Of a stretch of 64,000 nucleotides of DNA, positions 28,157 to 38,355 are shown piece by piece. This stretch comes from Pseudoalteromonas espejiana DSM 9414 (GTDB lineage Bacteria > Pseudomonadota > Gammaproteobacteria > Enterobacterales > Alteromonadaceae). The first letter of the stretch is position 1. Every line of letters starts with the position of its first letter. A program made the position numbers and the translations under genes. The DNA lies in assembly GCF_002221525.1 (NCBI RefSeq), contig NZ_CP011028.1:1747001-1811000 (forward strand), in the 5' to 3' direction. The notes below the pieces were generated by a model that ran no database searches, was not told the DNA's origin, and saw nothing but the letters and a program-made list of their open reading frames with translations.

Positions 28157-29293
28157 ATGATTGAGCTTTTGTTTTTACTACTGCCCGTTGCTGCCGGTTA
28201 TGGCTGGATTATGGGCAAAAATAGTGCTAAAAACCAAGCTCATCAACTTAATCGTCAAATTACCTCAGAATACAGTAAAGGCTTAAAGTTTTTACTCGAC
28301 CGCGAAGAAGACCAAGGCTTAGAACATTTAATAAATTTATTAGAAGTGGCAGCCGATTCAGTAGACCATTATTCCACACTTGCTACTATGTTTCGCCGTA
28401 GAGGCGAGCTTGACCGTGCTATTAAAATTCATGAACTGCTTTTAAAACACCCCGGTTTAAATGAACAGCAAGCAGCCGCTAGTCGCTTAGAATTAGCCGA
28501 AGATTACATTATGGCTGGACTTTTAGATGGTGCTGAAGAACATTTAGTTTGGCTTGTAAAAGCCGGGCATAGTGAAGCGCTTGACCCAATTATTACTTTA
28601 TATTCGCAAACCAGAGAATGGGAAAAGGGCATTAATATGTTTGAAGCCCACAGCGAATTATTTGTTAAAGAGCAACATTTTAAAGCAATAGCAAACTTTT
28701 ACTGTGAGTCTGCCTTAAGCGAAAATAATCCGCAGCTTATGCAAAAAGCAATTAGTTTAAATTATAAAGCCGTGCGCCCTTTATATGAACTTGGTTTGTC
28801 GGCTTACACAAGCGAAGATTATGTAAAAGCTATTTACTATTGGCGGGAGCTTGTTTGTCAGTTTACCTTATTTGCGCCACTATTTATTGATCAACTGGCA
28901 CACAGTTATAAACAATTAAACTTAACACACCAATTTCATGATTTATTATGTGACTTACTTGATAAAGGCGGCGTGTTAATAAAAATAAAACATTGCCAAG
29001 CATTGTTAGAGCAAGGACATACAAAACAAGCATTTGATTTTTTAACTGACAGTTTAAAACGTCAGCCAACTATTCGTGGTTTTAGCTTTTTACTTCAGCT
29101 CATGGGTGACAAAAATCAAAATACAAAAGAAGTACTCAATGAAATTGATAAATTAGTCACTTCTTATATTGCTACAAAACCAGACTTTCAATGCCAACAC
29201 TGTGGCTTTACAAGCCACACAATTTATTGGAACTGCCCATCTTGTAAACACTGGGAAACCATTGTACCAAGCAGAGGCTTAGACGGATTTTAA
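28157..29293 (+). CDS. lapB: Lipopolysaccharide assembly protein B (LapB/YciM)
   Basis: 378 residues: an N-terminal membrane anchor (about 1-20), a run of TPR helices (about 35-330), and a C-terminal rubredoxin-like metal domain with C346, C349, C360 and C363. It faces the cytoplasm and directs LpxC to FtsH, controlling lipid A production. Length and layout match E. coli LapB (389). It is immediately downstream of lapA and upstream of pyrF, the conserved order. Confidence 0.94.
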   Translation: MIELLFLLLPVAAGYGWIMGKNSAKNQAHQLNRQITSEYSKGLKFLLDREEDQGLEHLINLLEVAADSVDHYSTLATMFRRRGELDRAIKIHELLLKHPGLNEQQAAASRLELAEDYIMAGLLDGAEEHLVWLVKAGHSEALDPIITLYSQTREWEKGINMFEAHSELFVKEQHFKAIANFYCESALSENNPQLMQKAISLNYKAVRPLYELGLSAYTSEDYVKAIYYWRELVCQFTLFAPLFIDQLAHSYKQLNLTHQFHDLLCDLLDKGGVLIKIKHCQALLEQGHTKQAFDFLTDSLKRQPTIRGFSFLLQLMGDKNQNTKEVLNEIDKLVTSYIATKPDFQCQHCGFTSHTIYWNCPSCKHWETIVPSRGLDGF

Positions 29294-29339
29294 TAACCCC
29301 CAACTATTAATAACTTTACTGCCATTCACTAGGATAGTT

Positions 29340-30044
29340 ATGTCTTTAGAAAACTCAAAAAAAATTCTTATCGCTTTAGATTACGACTCACAAGACGCAG
29401 CGCTTAATTTTGTAAAAAAACTCTCGCCAGATATGTGTCGTTTAAAAGTAGGCAAAGAAATGTTTACGTACTTTGGACCGTCATTTGTAAAAGAGTTAAT
29501 TGATTTAGGGTTTGATGTTTTTTTAGACCTAAAATTTCATGATATTCCAAATACGGTTGCAAAGGCTGTAACAGCTGCAGCAAACATGGGTGTATGGATG
29601 GTTAATGTCCATGCCTCTGGCGGCTTTGAAATGATGAATAAAGCAAAGCTCGCACTAGAAAAATTTGGTGATAACGCGCCGCTATTAATTGCAGTTACAG
29701 TGTTAACGAGCATGGACGAGGCAGAGCTTAAACGTTTGGGTATAGATAAATCTGCTCAAGACCAAGTTATTCATTTAGCTAAACTAGCTAAAGAAGCAGG
29801 CTTAGATGGTGTAGTGTGCTCTGCACAAGAAGCCAGTGCATTAAAAGCCGAGCTTGGAAGTAGCTTTAAGCTAGTCACTCCAGGTATTCGTCCTGAGGGG
29901 AGTGATGTTGGCGATCAAAAGCGAATTATGACGCCTAAGCAGGCAGTAGAAGCTGGCAGTGATTACCTTGTGATTGGTAGACCCATTACTCAATCATCAG
30001 ATCCAGTACAAACTTTAAGCGATGTTAATTTATCATTAAAATAA
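29340..30044 (+). CDS. pyrF: Orotidine 5'-phosphate decarboxylase
   Basis: Last step of UMP synthesis. 234 residues. The catalytic Lys-Asp set is in [13 protein letters not shown] (D-x-K-x-x-D), with I-A-L-D-Y near the start and P-G-I-R-P-E-G and V-I-G-R-P-I-T at the phosphate site. TAGGA before the ATG supports the start. It ends the gyrA-to-pyrF conserved block. Confidence 0.96.
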   Translation: MSLENSKKILIALDYDSQDAALNFVKKLSPDMCRLKVGKEMFTYFGPSFVKELIDLGFDVFLDLKFHDIPNTVAKAVTAAANMGVWMVNVHASGGFEMMNKAKLALEKFGDNAPLLIAVTVLTSMDEAELKRLGIDKSAQDQVIHLAKLAKEAGLDGVVCSAQEASALKAELGSSFKLVTPGIRPEGSDVGDQKRIMTPKQAVEAGSDYLVIGRPITQSSDPVQTLSDVNLSLK

Positions 30045-30135
30045 ATTAACAAAAAGCAGCTATTTAGTGCCAAAACCCTTTTCTGTACACATTTTTATGC
30101 TACATTAGTACTAAGAAAGCAGTTAGGGGTTTGTT

Positions 30136-30510
30136 TTGAAGTTAATTTTTGGATCTGTTTTAATTGTTGTTGCAGGATTTTCAGTAAATAAATATGTCTT
30201 TTCTAGCAAAGCATATGATGGCGTTACCGCGGTTACCGACGTAGTTGCTAATTACCCTGTAGATTTATTTGAATTTAAAAAAACTATGCACGGCTATGCT
30301 CACCACTTATGTTATAAAAATGAAGCTCGTTTGACGAGTCAAAATGTAACTACCTCTGAGTGCATTACAAACCACGATAAAAAACAAAATGAGTGTGAAG
30401 GGAAGGTGTTTAGATTAGCGCCGCTTAGCCTAGAGACTAAAGCAGAAATACTTGACTATTCAAAGCAGTACACAGAGTGCACTTTGCCTTATAAACATAT
30501 TTTAGGCTAA
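30136..30510 (+). CDS. Small secreted or anchored protein, unknown
   Basis: A 124-residue protein with a hydrophobic N terminus (about 3-20) that could be a signal peptide or anchor, followed by a soluble region with four cysteines (in H-L-C-Y, S-E-C-I-T, N-E-C-E-G and T-E-C-T-L) suited to two disulfides in the periplasm. I recognise no family. The start is TTG, with AGGGG about eight bases upstream; no ATG fits. It sits alone before a convergent terminator. The cysteine spacing suggests a real folded protein. Confidence 0.6.
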   Translation: MKLIFGSVLIVVAGFSVNKYVFSSKAYDGVTAVTDVVANYPVDLFEFKKTMHGYAHHLCYKNEARLTSQNVTTSECITNHDKKQNECEGKVFRLAPLSLETKAEILDYSKQYTECTLPYKHILG

Positions 30511-30523
30511 GTTAACTAGTAAA

Positions 30524-30554
30524 TTAAAGCGCTAACGTTTTGCTAGCGCTTTAA
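30524..30554. terminator. Bidirectional terminator
   Basis: Eleven-bp stem TTAAAGCGCTA / TAGCGCTTTAA with a 9-nt loop between two convergent genes. Confidence 0.7.
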
Positions 30555-30560
30555 AACGGA

Positions 30561-31391
30561 TTATCTTAAACGAATGGATTTTGCTTCAATATCTATTAAG
30601 CCTTGCTTAAATAAACCGCCAATTGCTTTTTTATAATTCGCTTTACTCGTAGAGAAAACCTTTTTTATAAGCTCAGGATCTGACTTATCACCAATGGCAA
30701 GTATTCCACCCTCTTGTTTGAGTTTCTCTAAAATCTTTTCACTAAGCTCACTTACTTTACCCATGCCAGGCTTTTCAAGTACAACGTCAATTTTACCATC
30801 TTCACGTACTTTTTGAACATAACCTTTAAGTTTTTGACCTACAAATAAGCTTTTAAATACCATGTTGTAAAATACAACACCAAAGTGAGATTCTTCAATT
30901 AACACTTTGTAGCCAATATCGGTTTTACCAGCAACAATTAAATCAACTTCTTGAAGCGATGCGTAGTTTGGTTCTTCTTTTGATATAAAGCGGTTAAAGT
31001 TACTAGAAGCACAAATACGTTGGCTTGCGTTGTCTAAGTATAAGCGTACAAGGTAAGAGTGACCTTCTTGCATGCGTGGTTTTTGTTCATTGAATGGTGC
31101 TAATACATCTTTTTCTAAGCCCCAATCTAAAAACGCACCTATGCTATTGATTTCTTTTACACGAAGTAGGGCGTATTCACCCACTTGAGCATGTGGTTTT
31201 TTAACTGTTGCCGTTGGTAAATTAGCATTATCTAAAAAAATGAAAACACTGATACTGTCGCCAGCTTCAAGCTCATCTTTTATTTCTTGTTTTGGTAAAA
31301 ACACTTCACCTAAATCATGGCCATCAAGGTAAGCACCTTCGTTGCTAACTTCTTTTACAAATAGGGTTTGTGTTGTTCCTAGGTAACTCAT
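30561..31391 (-). CDS. CvfB/YitL-type S1 RNA-binding protein
   Basis: 276 residues with S1-like OB folds (about 1-60, 65-130 and 145-210) and a C-terminal winged helix (about 215-276, ending A-N-Y-K-K-A-I-G-G-L-F-K-Q-G-L-I). This matches the conserved virulence factor B family, RNA-binding proteins whose exact targets are mostly unknown. AGGA precedes the ATG. Only two bases separate it from the upstream DEAD-box helicase gene, so the two form one operon and may act on RNA together. Confidence 0.85.
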   Translation of the reverse strand: MSYLGTTQTLFVKEVSNEGAYLDGHDLGEVFLPKQEIKDELEAGDSISVFIFLDNANLPTATVKKPHAQVGEYALLRVKEINSIGAFLDWGLEKDVLAPFNEQKPRMQEGHSYLVRLYLDNASQRICASSNFNRFISKEEPNYASLQEVDLIVAGKTDIGYKVLIEESHFGVVFYNMVFKSLFVGQKLKGYVQKVREDGKIDVVLEKPGMGKVSELSEKILEKLKQEGGILAIGDKSDPELIKKVFSTSKANYKKAIGGLFKQGLIDIEAKSIRLR

Positions 31392-31393
31392 AA

Positions 31394-32719
31394 TTATTCC
31401 TGCTCAGGCTTTTTTTTGCGGCGCATTGGTGAATCGCCATCAATATTCATAGGGGCTTTAATTGGTGCCAGTGGTTTTTTAGGTTTGACTTTGCGTTTAA
31501 CGTGTGGCTTTTTAACCTGCGTTACTTTTTTAGTTTTTACAGTTGCAGCAACAGGTTTTTTCTCTTTAATACCTTTAAATTTAGCTTTTAAACCTTCAAC
31601 ACTTGCAAATACCAGCTCATCGTTCAAAAACGATTTTATAGCTAAATAGCTTGCCCAGTCTTTAGGGCCCACAAGTGATAATGCATTACCTTTAAAACCT
31701 GCGCGGCCTGTACGCCCTATACGGTGTACATATTCTTCTGCGTGTTTTGGTAAATCAAAGTTGATTACGTGCGTAACACTTAATAAATCTAAGCCGCGTG
31801 AAGCGACATCGGTCGTAATAAGTATTTTAAAGTTTTCACGGCTAAACGAGTCCATGATCTCAAGGCGTTTACTTTGTGTTAAATCGCCAGCGAGCGCGAC
31901 TGATTTAAATCCTTTGTCATTTAAAGCTTCACTTAAACGGCTGGTATCGGCTCGTGTTGCAGTAAAAATAATACATTGGCCAACATCGTCTTGCTTTAAA
32001 AAGTGTTCAAGTAGCGCTTCTTTATGATCAAGGTGATCAGCTAAATAAAGAGTTTGTTTAATATCACTGTGCTGCTCGTTTGCTGCGCTAAGCGTAATCT
32101 GTTTTGGTTTTTTTAATAAGTTGCGTGAAAGTGCATCTACTTGTGCATGATCAAGTGTTGCCGAAAACAATAATGTTTGGCGCAAACGGTGATTTGCTTG
32201 CTCATTAATCATTTTAAGTTGTTCAGTAAAACCTAAATCTAGGATACGGTCAGCTTCATCAAAAATTAACAGCTCTAAACCACTTAATTGTAATGAGCGC
32301 TTTGTGATGTGATCGGCCAAACGCCCGGGTGTTGCAACAACAAAGTGCGGGTCGTTACGCAGTGCTTTAATTTGATCGTTAAAGTTTTCACCGCCTAAAA
32401 TTTTTACGGCTTTAATGTTTGTGCCCGCAATTAATAAGCGCAACTGAGTAAATACTTGCGTTGCAAGCTCACGAGTTGGCGCAACGATAAGTACACGAGG
32501 ATCGCGTTTACTGAGCGCTTTTTGTTTCATAACTCGCTGAACAGCAGGTAACAAAAACGCTAATGTTTTGCCCGACCCAGTTTTAGACTGAGCAAAAATG
32601 TCATGCCCTGCAAGTGCGGTAGGCACTGCATGTGCTTGAATATCTGTGGGCTGGGTGATCCCTTGATGTGCTAATTGTGTTTCAAGGCGTGTATCAATCC
32701 CAAGATCAGTAAAGTGCAA
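31394..32719 (-). CDS. DEAD-box RNA helicase, RhlE-like
   Basis: ATP-dependent RNA helicase. Motifs in order: Q motif with I-T-Q-P-T-D-I-Q, Walker A S-K-T-G-S-G-K-T, P-T-R-E-L-A, T-P-G-R, D-E-A-D, S-A-T, and H-R-I-G-R-T-G-R, followed by a basic Lys-rich tail typical of RhlE-type enzymes. I prefer a TTG start at 32719 (giving M-H-F-T-D-L-G) because TTGGAG stands at good spacing before it and related helicases begin this way; a TTG at 32734 would add five residues. Operon with the CvfB-like gene. Confidence 0.92.
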   Translation of the reverse strand: MHFTDLGIDTRLETQLAHQGITQPTDIQAHAVPTALAGHDIFAQSKTGSGKTLAFLLPAVQRVMKQKALSKRDPRVLIVAPTRELATQVFTQLRLLIAGTNIKAVKILGGENFNDQIKALRNDPHFVVATPGRLADHITKRSLQLSGLELLIFDEADRILDLGFTEQLKMINEQANHRLRQTLLFSATLDHAQVDALSRNLLKKPKQITLSAANEQHSDIKQTLYLADHLDHKEALLEHFLKQDDVGQCIIFTATRADTSRLSEALNDKGFKSVALAGDLTQSKRLEIMDSFSRENFKILITTDVASRGLDLLSVTHVINFDLPKHAEEYVHRIGRTGRAGFKGNALSLVGPKDWASYLAIKSFLNDELVFASVEGLKAKFKGIKEKKPVAATVKTKKVTQVKKPHVKRKVKPKKPLAPIKAPMNIDGDSPMRRKKKPEQE

Positions 32720-32918
32720 AGTCGTGTTCTCCAATGTGCAACTTAAATTAATGGCCGCATTATAGCTTACACAGGGGTTATGCCGACAGTAAAAACCAAT
32801 CTATAGCGCTATTTTTTGCAATTAATTATAAAAAGCGTAAAATACGCGTCCCATATGCGCCGGATTTACGATTCGGTAAACGCCACTTAAGGCTATCAAA
32901 GCAAAATAGGAAACAAAA

Positions 32919-33926
32919 ATGACTGCTGTTCATAAAGATAATGTAACAAACGAGCACTTTGTAGTGTGTGCAATGTACAAGTTTGTAGGCTTACCCAATT
33001 TTGAAGCGCTGCGTAAACCGCTTTTAGAAGTAATGGAAGCAAACGAAGTACGTGGTACTTTATTACTTGCAGCTGAAGGTATTAACGGTACTGTATCGGC
33101 AAAACGCGAAGGTATAGATAACTTACTCGCGTGGTTAGACACTCAAGATAACCTTAAAAACATCGTTACTAAAGAGTCATACGATGACGAATGCCCGTTT
33201 TACCGTACAAAAGTAAAGCTTAAAAACGAAATTGTTACCATGGGTGTTGAAGGTGTTGACCCACTTAAAGTGGTAGGTAGTTATGTTAAGCCTAATGAAT
33301 GGAACGCACTTATATCTGACCCTGAAGTTATCCTTATTGATACACGTAACGATTACGAAATAGAAATTGGGACATTTCAAAATGCAGTCGACCCTAACAC
33401 TAAAACTTTCCGCGAGTTCCCGCAGTGGGCTAAAGAAAACTTAGACCCTGAAAAACACAAAAAAGTGGCTATGTTTTGTACCGGTGGTATTCGCTGCGAA
33501 AAATCAACTGCCTACATGAAAGAGCAAGGCTTCGATGAGGTTTACCACTTAGAAGGTGGTATTTTAAAATACCTAGAAGAAGTACCAAAAGAAGAAACTA
33601 TGTGGGAAGGCGAGTGTTTTGTATTTGATAACCGTGTAGCGGTAAATCATGATTTACAAAAAGGTTCATACGATCAGTGTCATGCGTGTCGTATGCCAAT
33701 CACTGAAGAAGAAAAGCAAAAACCAGAGTACATGGAAGGTGTATCGTGTCATCATTGTATTGATGATGTGACTGATGAGCAACGCGCTCGTTTTGCTGAG
33801 CGTCAAAAGCAAATAGAGCTCGCTCAAGCCCGTGGAGAAGGGCACATTGGTAATGAAGCCCAAGCTGTTTTACAGCAACGCAAAGAGGCTAAAAAAGCGC
33901 AAAAGGATGCCCAGCGCGGTAAATAA
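32919..33926 (+). CDS. trhO: tRNA uridine-34 hydroxylase, rhodanese type
   Basis: Oxygen-dependent enzyme that forms 5-hydroxyuridine at the tRNA wobble position. 335 residues: an N-terminal acylphosphatase-like domain (about 10-105), a rhodanese domain with active Cys in [13 protein letters not shown], and a C-terminal part with a probable zinc site (C-H-A-C-R and C-H-H-C). This matches E. coli YceA/TrhO. AGGAAAC before the ATG supports the start. Divergent from the helicase operon and closed by a terminator. Confidence 0.93.
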   Translation: MTAVHKDNVTNEHFVVCAMYKFVGLPNFEALRKPLLEVMEANEVRGTLLLAAEGINGTVSAKREGIDNLLAWLDTQDNLKNIVTKESYDDECPFYRTKVKLKNEIVTMGVEGVDPLKVVGSYVKPNEWNALISDPEVILIDTRNDYEIEIGTFQNAVDPNTKTFREFPQWAKENLDPEKHKKVAMFCTGGIRCEKSTAYMKEQGFDEVYHLEGGILKYLEEVPKEETMWEGECFVFDNRVAVNHDLQKGSYDQCHACRMPITEEEKQKPEYMEGVSCHHCIDDVTDEQRARFAERQKQIELAQARGEGHIGNEAQAVLQQRKEAKKAQKDAQRGK

Positions 33927-33945
33927 TATTCATATATAGTTTTAT

Positions 33946-33967
33946 AAGCCCAGCTTTTGCTGGGCTT
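33946..33967 (+). terminator. Terminator after trhO
   Basis: Nine-bp stem AAGCCCAGC / GCTGGGCTT with TTTT loop and a following T run. Confidence 0.85.
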
Positions 33968-34120
33968 TTTTGTTTTGGCTGGCTCATAACTTTATTCTGC
34001 TACTTTATGCATAATATTCATCTTATTGTTTTGTTATTTTATCGTTGTAACCTACTTATTGATCAAACAGCTGTTAAACTTCGTACGGTAATGAAAATAA
34101 TAATTAATTAGGGTGTTACT

Positions 34121-35131
34121 TTGAAATCGCGAATTTTATTAATCAGCATGTTTACTGTCTTATCATTTGTAACCTTACCAGCAGTAAGTGCCAATGTTGT
34201 GGTACAAAAAATAACGCTAGAGCGTGCTAAGCAACAAGTTCAAGCTGTTGGTAATACTGAGGCTATTCATTCAGTTATGTTATACCCAGCAGTTGCTGAT
34301 AGAGTAACCGCTGTACATTTTAAACCCGGCGATAAAGTAAAAAAAGGCGACACCTTACTCGAACTTGATTCACGTAGGCAAAAAGCTGCACTTGATGAAG
34401 CTAAAATTAAACTTGCCGATACCCAACGAATACTAGAGCGATTACAACAAAGCCAAGCAAAAGGGGCTGTGCCAAAAAGTGACGTTGATGATGCTAAAAC
34501 CATTGTTGAACTTGCAAAAGTTACTTTGACTCAGGCTCAAACTGAGCTTGAGGATAGAAAAGTCATTGCACCATTAAACGGTATTATGGGCCTTACTGAT
34601 GTAGAAGTTGGCGATAGAATCTCTGAGCAAACGGCTATAGCGAGTATTGATGATACGAGCGACTTGTACATTAACTTTAACGCGCCAGAGTCAGCCATAT
34701 CTATGCTTCGTAATAAAAGCAATATAACAGTATTTCCGTGGCAGTCAGAAAAGCCAATTAACGCCGAAATTGCGTACCTAGATTCAAGAATCGACCCTCA
34801 AACACGTACCCTGCGTGTAAAAGCAAAGCTAAATAACGCCAACCAGCAGTTTTTACCGGGTATGAGTTTTAGAGTTCATATTGAAATGTTAGGTGATAAT
34901 TATGCCGCAATACCAGAAGCTGCATTATTGTGGGGAGCAACAGGGCCGTATGTGTGGACAAGTGTTGATAACAAAGCCACACGTGTTGATGTAAAAATAG
35001 AGCAGCGTCTTTCAGGGCGATTATTAGTATCTGGGCCTTTAAATAAAGATGATATTTTAGTTATTGAAGGCGTACAGCGCTTGCGTACTCAGCAAGCGCT
35101 AAGCTTCAATGCAGCAGATACGCAGGAGTAG
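34121..35131 (+). CDS. RND efflux periplasmic adaptor
   Basis: Membrane fusion protein linking an inner-membrane RND pump to an outer-membrane channel. 336 residues, signal peptide about 1-24 (A-V-S-A), no lipobox cysteine. The halves of the biotinyl-lipoyl-like domain (L-Y-P-A-V-A-D-R-V-T-A and A-P-L-N-G-I-M-G) flank a coiled-coil hairpin at about 80-145; a beta-barrel domain follows. It begins with TTG. Two bases separate it from the pump gene. No outer-membrane channel gene is nearby, so TolC or another shared channel is expected. Confidence 0.9.
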   Translation: MKSRILLISMFTVLSFVTLPAVSANVVVQKITLERAKQQVQAVGNTEAIHSVMLYPAVADRVTAVHFKPGDKVKKGDTLLELDSRRQKAALDEAKIKLADTQRILERLQQSQAKGAVPKSDVDDAKTIVELAKVTLTQAQTELEDRKVIAPLNGIMGLTDVEVGDRISEQTAIASIDDTSDLYINFNAPESAISMLRNKSNITVFPWQSEKPINAEIAYLDSRIDPQTRTLRVKAKLNNANQQFLPGMSFRVHIEMLGDNYAAIPEAALLWGATGPYVWTSVDNKATRVDVKIEQRLSGRLLVSGPLNKDDILVIEGVQRLRTQQALSFNAADTQE

Positions 35132-35133
35132 GT

Positions 35134-38100
35134 ATGAAACAGCAACCTATGATGCAAGACTTACCATCAATGGCGATTCGCCGCCCAGTACTTATTGTGG
35201 TACTTAACTTACTTATTATTATTGCCGGCATTGCAGCTATTGCAGGGGTTGAGGTTAGAGAGCTCCCCGATGTAGATAGGCCGCGTATTACCGTTTCAGC
35301 TCCATTTCCAGGTGGCTCCCCAGAAACAGTAGACACCGAAGTAACCAGCAAATTAGAAGGCGCAGTAGCGCGCGTAAGTGGTGTTAAATCTATCCGTGCG
35401 CAAAGTGAAGAAGGCAACTCGCGGATTGTTGTTGAGTTTAGACCGGGTATTAATTTAGATGATGCCGCAAACGAAACGCGTGAGTCGGTAGCGCGTGTTC
35501 AACGTGAGCTCCCTGAAGAAGTTGAGCGCGTATCAATAATAAAAGCTGATAACGATGCAGAAGCCGTTGTATCGCTAACTGTCGCTAGTGATAGTTTATC
35601 GCTTGAAGCACTTACCGAGCGAGTTGATGTTGACTTAGCCCCACAATTTTTAACTATTCCTGGGGTTGCTGATGTACGTTTAAACGGTGATAGAGAGCGA
35701 GTATTAAGAGTACGAATCGACCCGCTTAAACTGAGCAGCTTTAATTTAACTATTCCAGATGTTGCACAAGTACTTAGCCAAGCCCCATTTGATGTACCAG
35801 CAGGGAGTTTAAAGGCAAACGATCAGCAAATAATTGTCCGAGCCGATGCTACATCAATCACCCCTGAGCAAGTGGGCGATATAATAATACAAGGCGACAC
35901 CCGTATTAGCGATATTGCAGCCGTTTATTTTGGCCCTGCCGATCCTCGCTCTATGGTTAGGCTTAATGGTAAACCTGTTATAGGCATGGAAATAATTCGC
36001 CAAGCACAATCAAATACAATAGAGATATCTGATGAGGTATTAAAGCTCATCAACAGCATGCAAACACGCTTTCCTGAAATGGAATTTACGCTTACCTCTG
36101 ATGATGCACAGTTTATACGAAGCTCAGTTGATGAGGTAATTTACTCTTTATTGCTAACTGTACTGTTAGTAGTGATAACACTGTGGGTTTTTATTGGCTC
36201 ATGGCGCGCTACACTCGTACCTGCATTTGCAATTCCGGTGGCCTTAATTGGCTCGCTCGCACTTATTTGGGCACTCGGGTTTTCGATTAATATTTTAACC
36301 TTACTCGCCCTTGTACTCGCTACTGGTTTAATTGTTGATGACGCCATTGTAGTAAGCGAAAACATTCAGCGACAACGAGGCTTAGGATTAGGTCGGCGTG
36401 CAGCTGCGGTAATAGGCACACGAGAAGTGTTTTTTGCAGTAGTAGCAACTACAGCCGTGCTGGCTGCTGTATTTATTCCTATTGCATTTTTACCTTCAAC
36501 CGCTGGGCGATTATTTAGAGAGTTTGGTGGTGTACTTGCAGGTGCTGTAATTATATCTAGCTTTGTAGCGCTATCTTTAGTGCCTGCACTTACCTCTAAA
36601 TTAAAGTTAAAGCAGGGTGGCTTTCACCCATTTGCAAAACTAGGTCACTGGCTTGGCGGAATTTATACAAAATCAATTCACAAGGTGCTTGATCATGCAT
36701 GGCTTACGTTTGTTGCATGTTTATTAGTTGCAGCTGGTTCGGGTGCATTATATACAAGCCTAGATAACGAACTATTACCGAGTGAAGATCGCGGAAAAAT
36801 ACGTATATTTGCGCGCGGGCCTGATGGTGTAGGGCTTAATTTTATGGATAGACAAGCCATAAAAATGGAAGATATTTTACTGCCTTTTGTTGATAGCGGC
36901 GAAATTGAATCAATTTATACCGTAGTTGGCCAATGGGATCCAAACATTGTATTTATTACTGTGCCACTAAAACATTGGGACGAGCGGCATTTTACTCAAC
37001 AAGAAATAATTAATAAAATTCGCGAGCCTTTGGGTAATATTCCAGGTGCACCAGCGTACCCAGGTGGAGCCAATAGCTTAAACTTACGAGGTCAAGGCGG
37101 TGGTGTTGAAATTGCCTTACTAGGGCAAGACTACCTGCAAATATTTAAAGCAGCTCAGCAGTTCTCTACAGCTCTTGAAAAAGCAGTACCTGAAGTTGCC
37201 CCAGTGCGTATTTCGTATCAACCTTCACAACCTCAGCTTAGAGTAAATATAGACCGACGACGCGCACAAGAACTTGGCGTTGCGCTCAGCGACATTGCAA
37301 TTACACTAAGGGCTGCCATAAACGGCGACGATATTGAAGATTTAAACATAGGCGATCAGTCCGTTCCTATAATGTTGCAAGCGCAAAATCAAACAATAAA
37401 CGATCCGAGCGATTTGGCTAATTTATACATAAGAGCTGGCAATAACAGCTTAGTGCCATTAAGTAGCGTGGCTTATATTTCTGAAGAAGGGGTTGCAGCT
37501 GAACTCGAGCGCCACGCCCAACGCCGCTCTATTGAGCTCAGTATGGAGCTACCAGATGGATTAACGATTGCATCGTTGGTTGAGCAAATTAAGCAAGTGT
37601 CTGAGCAATCGCTAGCGCCTGGTATCGCCCTTGCGTTTAAAGGGGAAGCATTGACCTATGAAGAAACATCTAGCGAAGTACTTGTAACTTATGTACTGGC
37701 TTTTTTAATTGTATTTTTAGTGTTGGCTGCGCAATTTGAAAATGTAAACAGCGCTGTAGTCGTTATGATAACCGTCCCTTTTGGGATTACTTCTGCAATT
37801 TTAGCGCTTTATTTAACGGGAACATCGTTAAATATATATTCTCAAATTGGCCTAGTTATGCTTATTGGCTTAATCGCTAAAAACGCCATACTACTGGTTG
37901 AATTTGCAGACCAATTAAGAGATCAAGGCTTAACGGTTAGAAAAGCAGTAGAGCAGGCGGCATTAGTGCGTTTAAGACCAATCACCATGACCCTAATATC
38001 AACCTTGTTAGGTGCGCTGCCATTAATTATGTCTACTGGGGCAGGTGCTGAAGCACGTAATGCAATTGGCTGGGTGGTATTTGGTGGGCTTGCACTGGCT

Positions 38101-38214
38101 GTGTTATTTACGCTTTACCTTACGCCTGTAATTTATTTAGGTTTAGCACGTTTTACAACTCCTCGAGGTGATGAGTCTAAAGAGCTAGAACAAGAGCTTG
38201 AAAAGCTAACTTAA
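35134..38214 (+). CDS. RND efflux pump, HAE-1 type
   Basis: Proton-driven inner-membrane exporter of 1026 residues with the twelve-helix, twin periplasmic loop layout. The helix-4 signature G-L-I-V-D-D-A-I-V-V-S-E-N carries the paired aspartates of proton relay. F-P-G-G-S-P-E-T-V near the start and L-I-G-L-I-A-K-N-A-I-L-L-V-E-F late are typical of the AcrB/MexF/MdtB clan. Substrate cannot be predicted. It is translated right after its adaptor and followed by an imperfect terminator hairpin. No local regulator gene is present. Confidence 0.94.
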   Translation: MKQQPMMQDLPSMAIRRPVLIVVLNLLIIIAGIAAIAGVEVRELPDVDRPRITVSAPFPGGSPETVDTEVTSKLEGAVARVSGVKSIRAQSEEGNSRIVVEFRPGINLDDAANETRESVARVQRELPEEVERVSIIKADNDAEAVVSLTVASDSLSLEALTERVDVDLAPQFLTIPGVADVRLNGDRERVLRVRIDPLKLSSFNLTIPDVAQVLSQAPFDVPAGSLKANDQQIIVRADATSITPEQVGDIIIQGDTRISDIAAVYFGPADPRSMVRLNGKPVIGMEIIRQAQSNTIEISDEVLKLINSMQTRFPEMEFTLTSDDAQFIRSSVDEVIYSLLLTVLLVVITLWVFIGSWRATLVPAFAIPVALIGSLALIWALGFSINILTLLALVLATGLIVDDAIVVSENIQRQRGLGLGRRAAAVIGTREVFFAVVATTAVLAAVFIPIAFLPSTAGRLFREFGGVLAGAVIISSFVALSLVPALTSKLKLKQGGFHPFAKLGHWLGGIYTKSIHKVLDHAWLTFVACLLVAAGSGALYTSLDNELLPSEDRGKIRIFARGPDGVGLNFMDRQAIKMEDILLPFVDSGEIESIYTVVGQWDPNIVFITVPLKHWDERHFTQQEIINKIREPLGNIPGAPAYPGGANSLNLRGQGGGVEIALLGQDYLQIFKAAQQFSTALEKAVPEVAPVRISYQPSQPQLRVNIDRRRAQELGVALSDIAITLRAAINGDDIEDLNIGDQSVPIMLQAQNQTINDPSDLANLYIRAGNNSLVPLSSVAYISEEGVAAELERHAQRRSIELSMELPDGLTIASLVEQIKQVSEQSLAPGIALAFKGEALTYEETSSEVLVTYVLAFLIVFLVLAAQFENVNSAVVVMITVPFGITSAILALYLTGTSLNIYSQIGLVMLIGLIAKNAILLVEFADQLRDQGLTVRKAVEQAALVRLRPITMTLISTLLGALPLIMSTGAGAEARNAIGWVVFGGLALAVLFTLYLTPVIYLGLARFTTPRGDESKELEQELEKLT

Positions 38215-38233
38215 AGTGCATAATAAAAGCTAG

Positions 38234-38264
38234 CCACTACACTTTTAGTTTAAAAGTGTAGTGG
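38234..38264 (+). terminator. Hairpin after the RND operon
   Basis: Fourteen-bp stem CCACTACACTTTTA / TAAAAGTGTAGTGG with a 3-nt loop, 19 bases after the pump stop. The T-tract is weak but the stem is strong. Confidence 0.6.
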
Positions 38265-38355
38265 GCTTGAGTTTAATCTTGCTTGGCTACCTTTGTTTGT
38301 TAAGATAGCCACTTAAGCATATACATGCCTTATTGTGTGGCCACAAGGAATTCCA

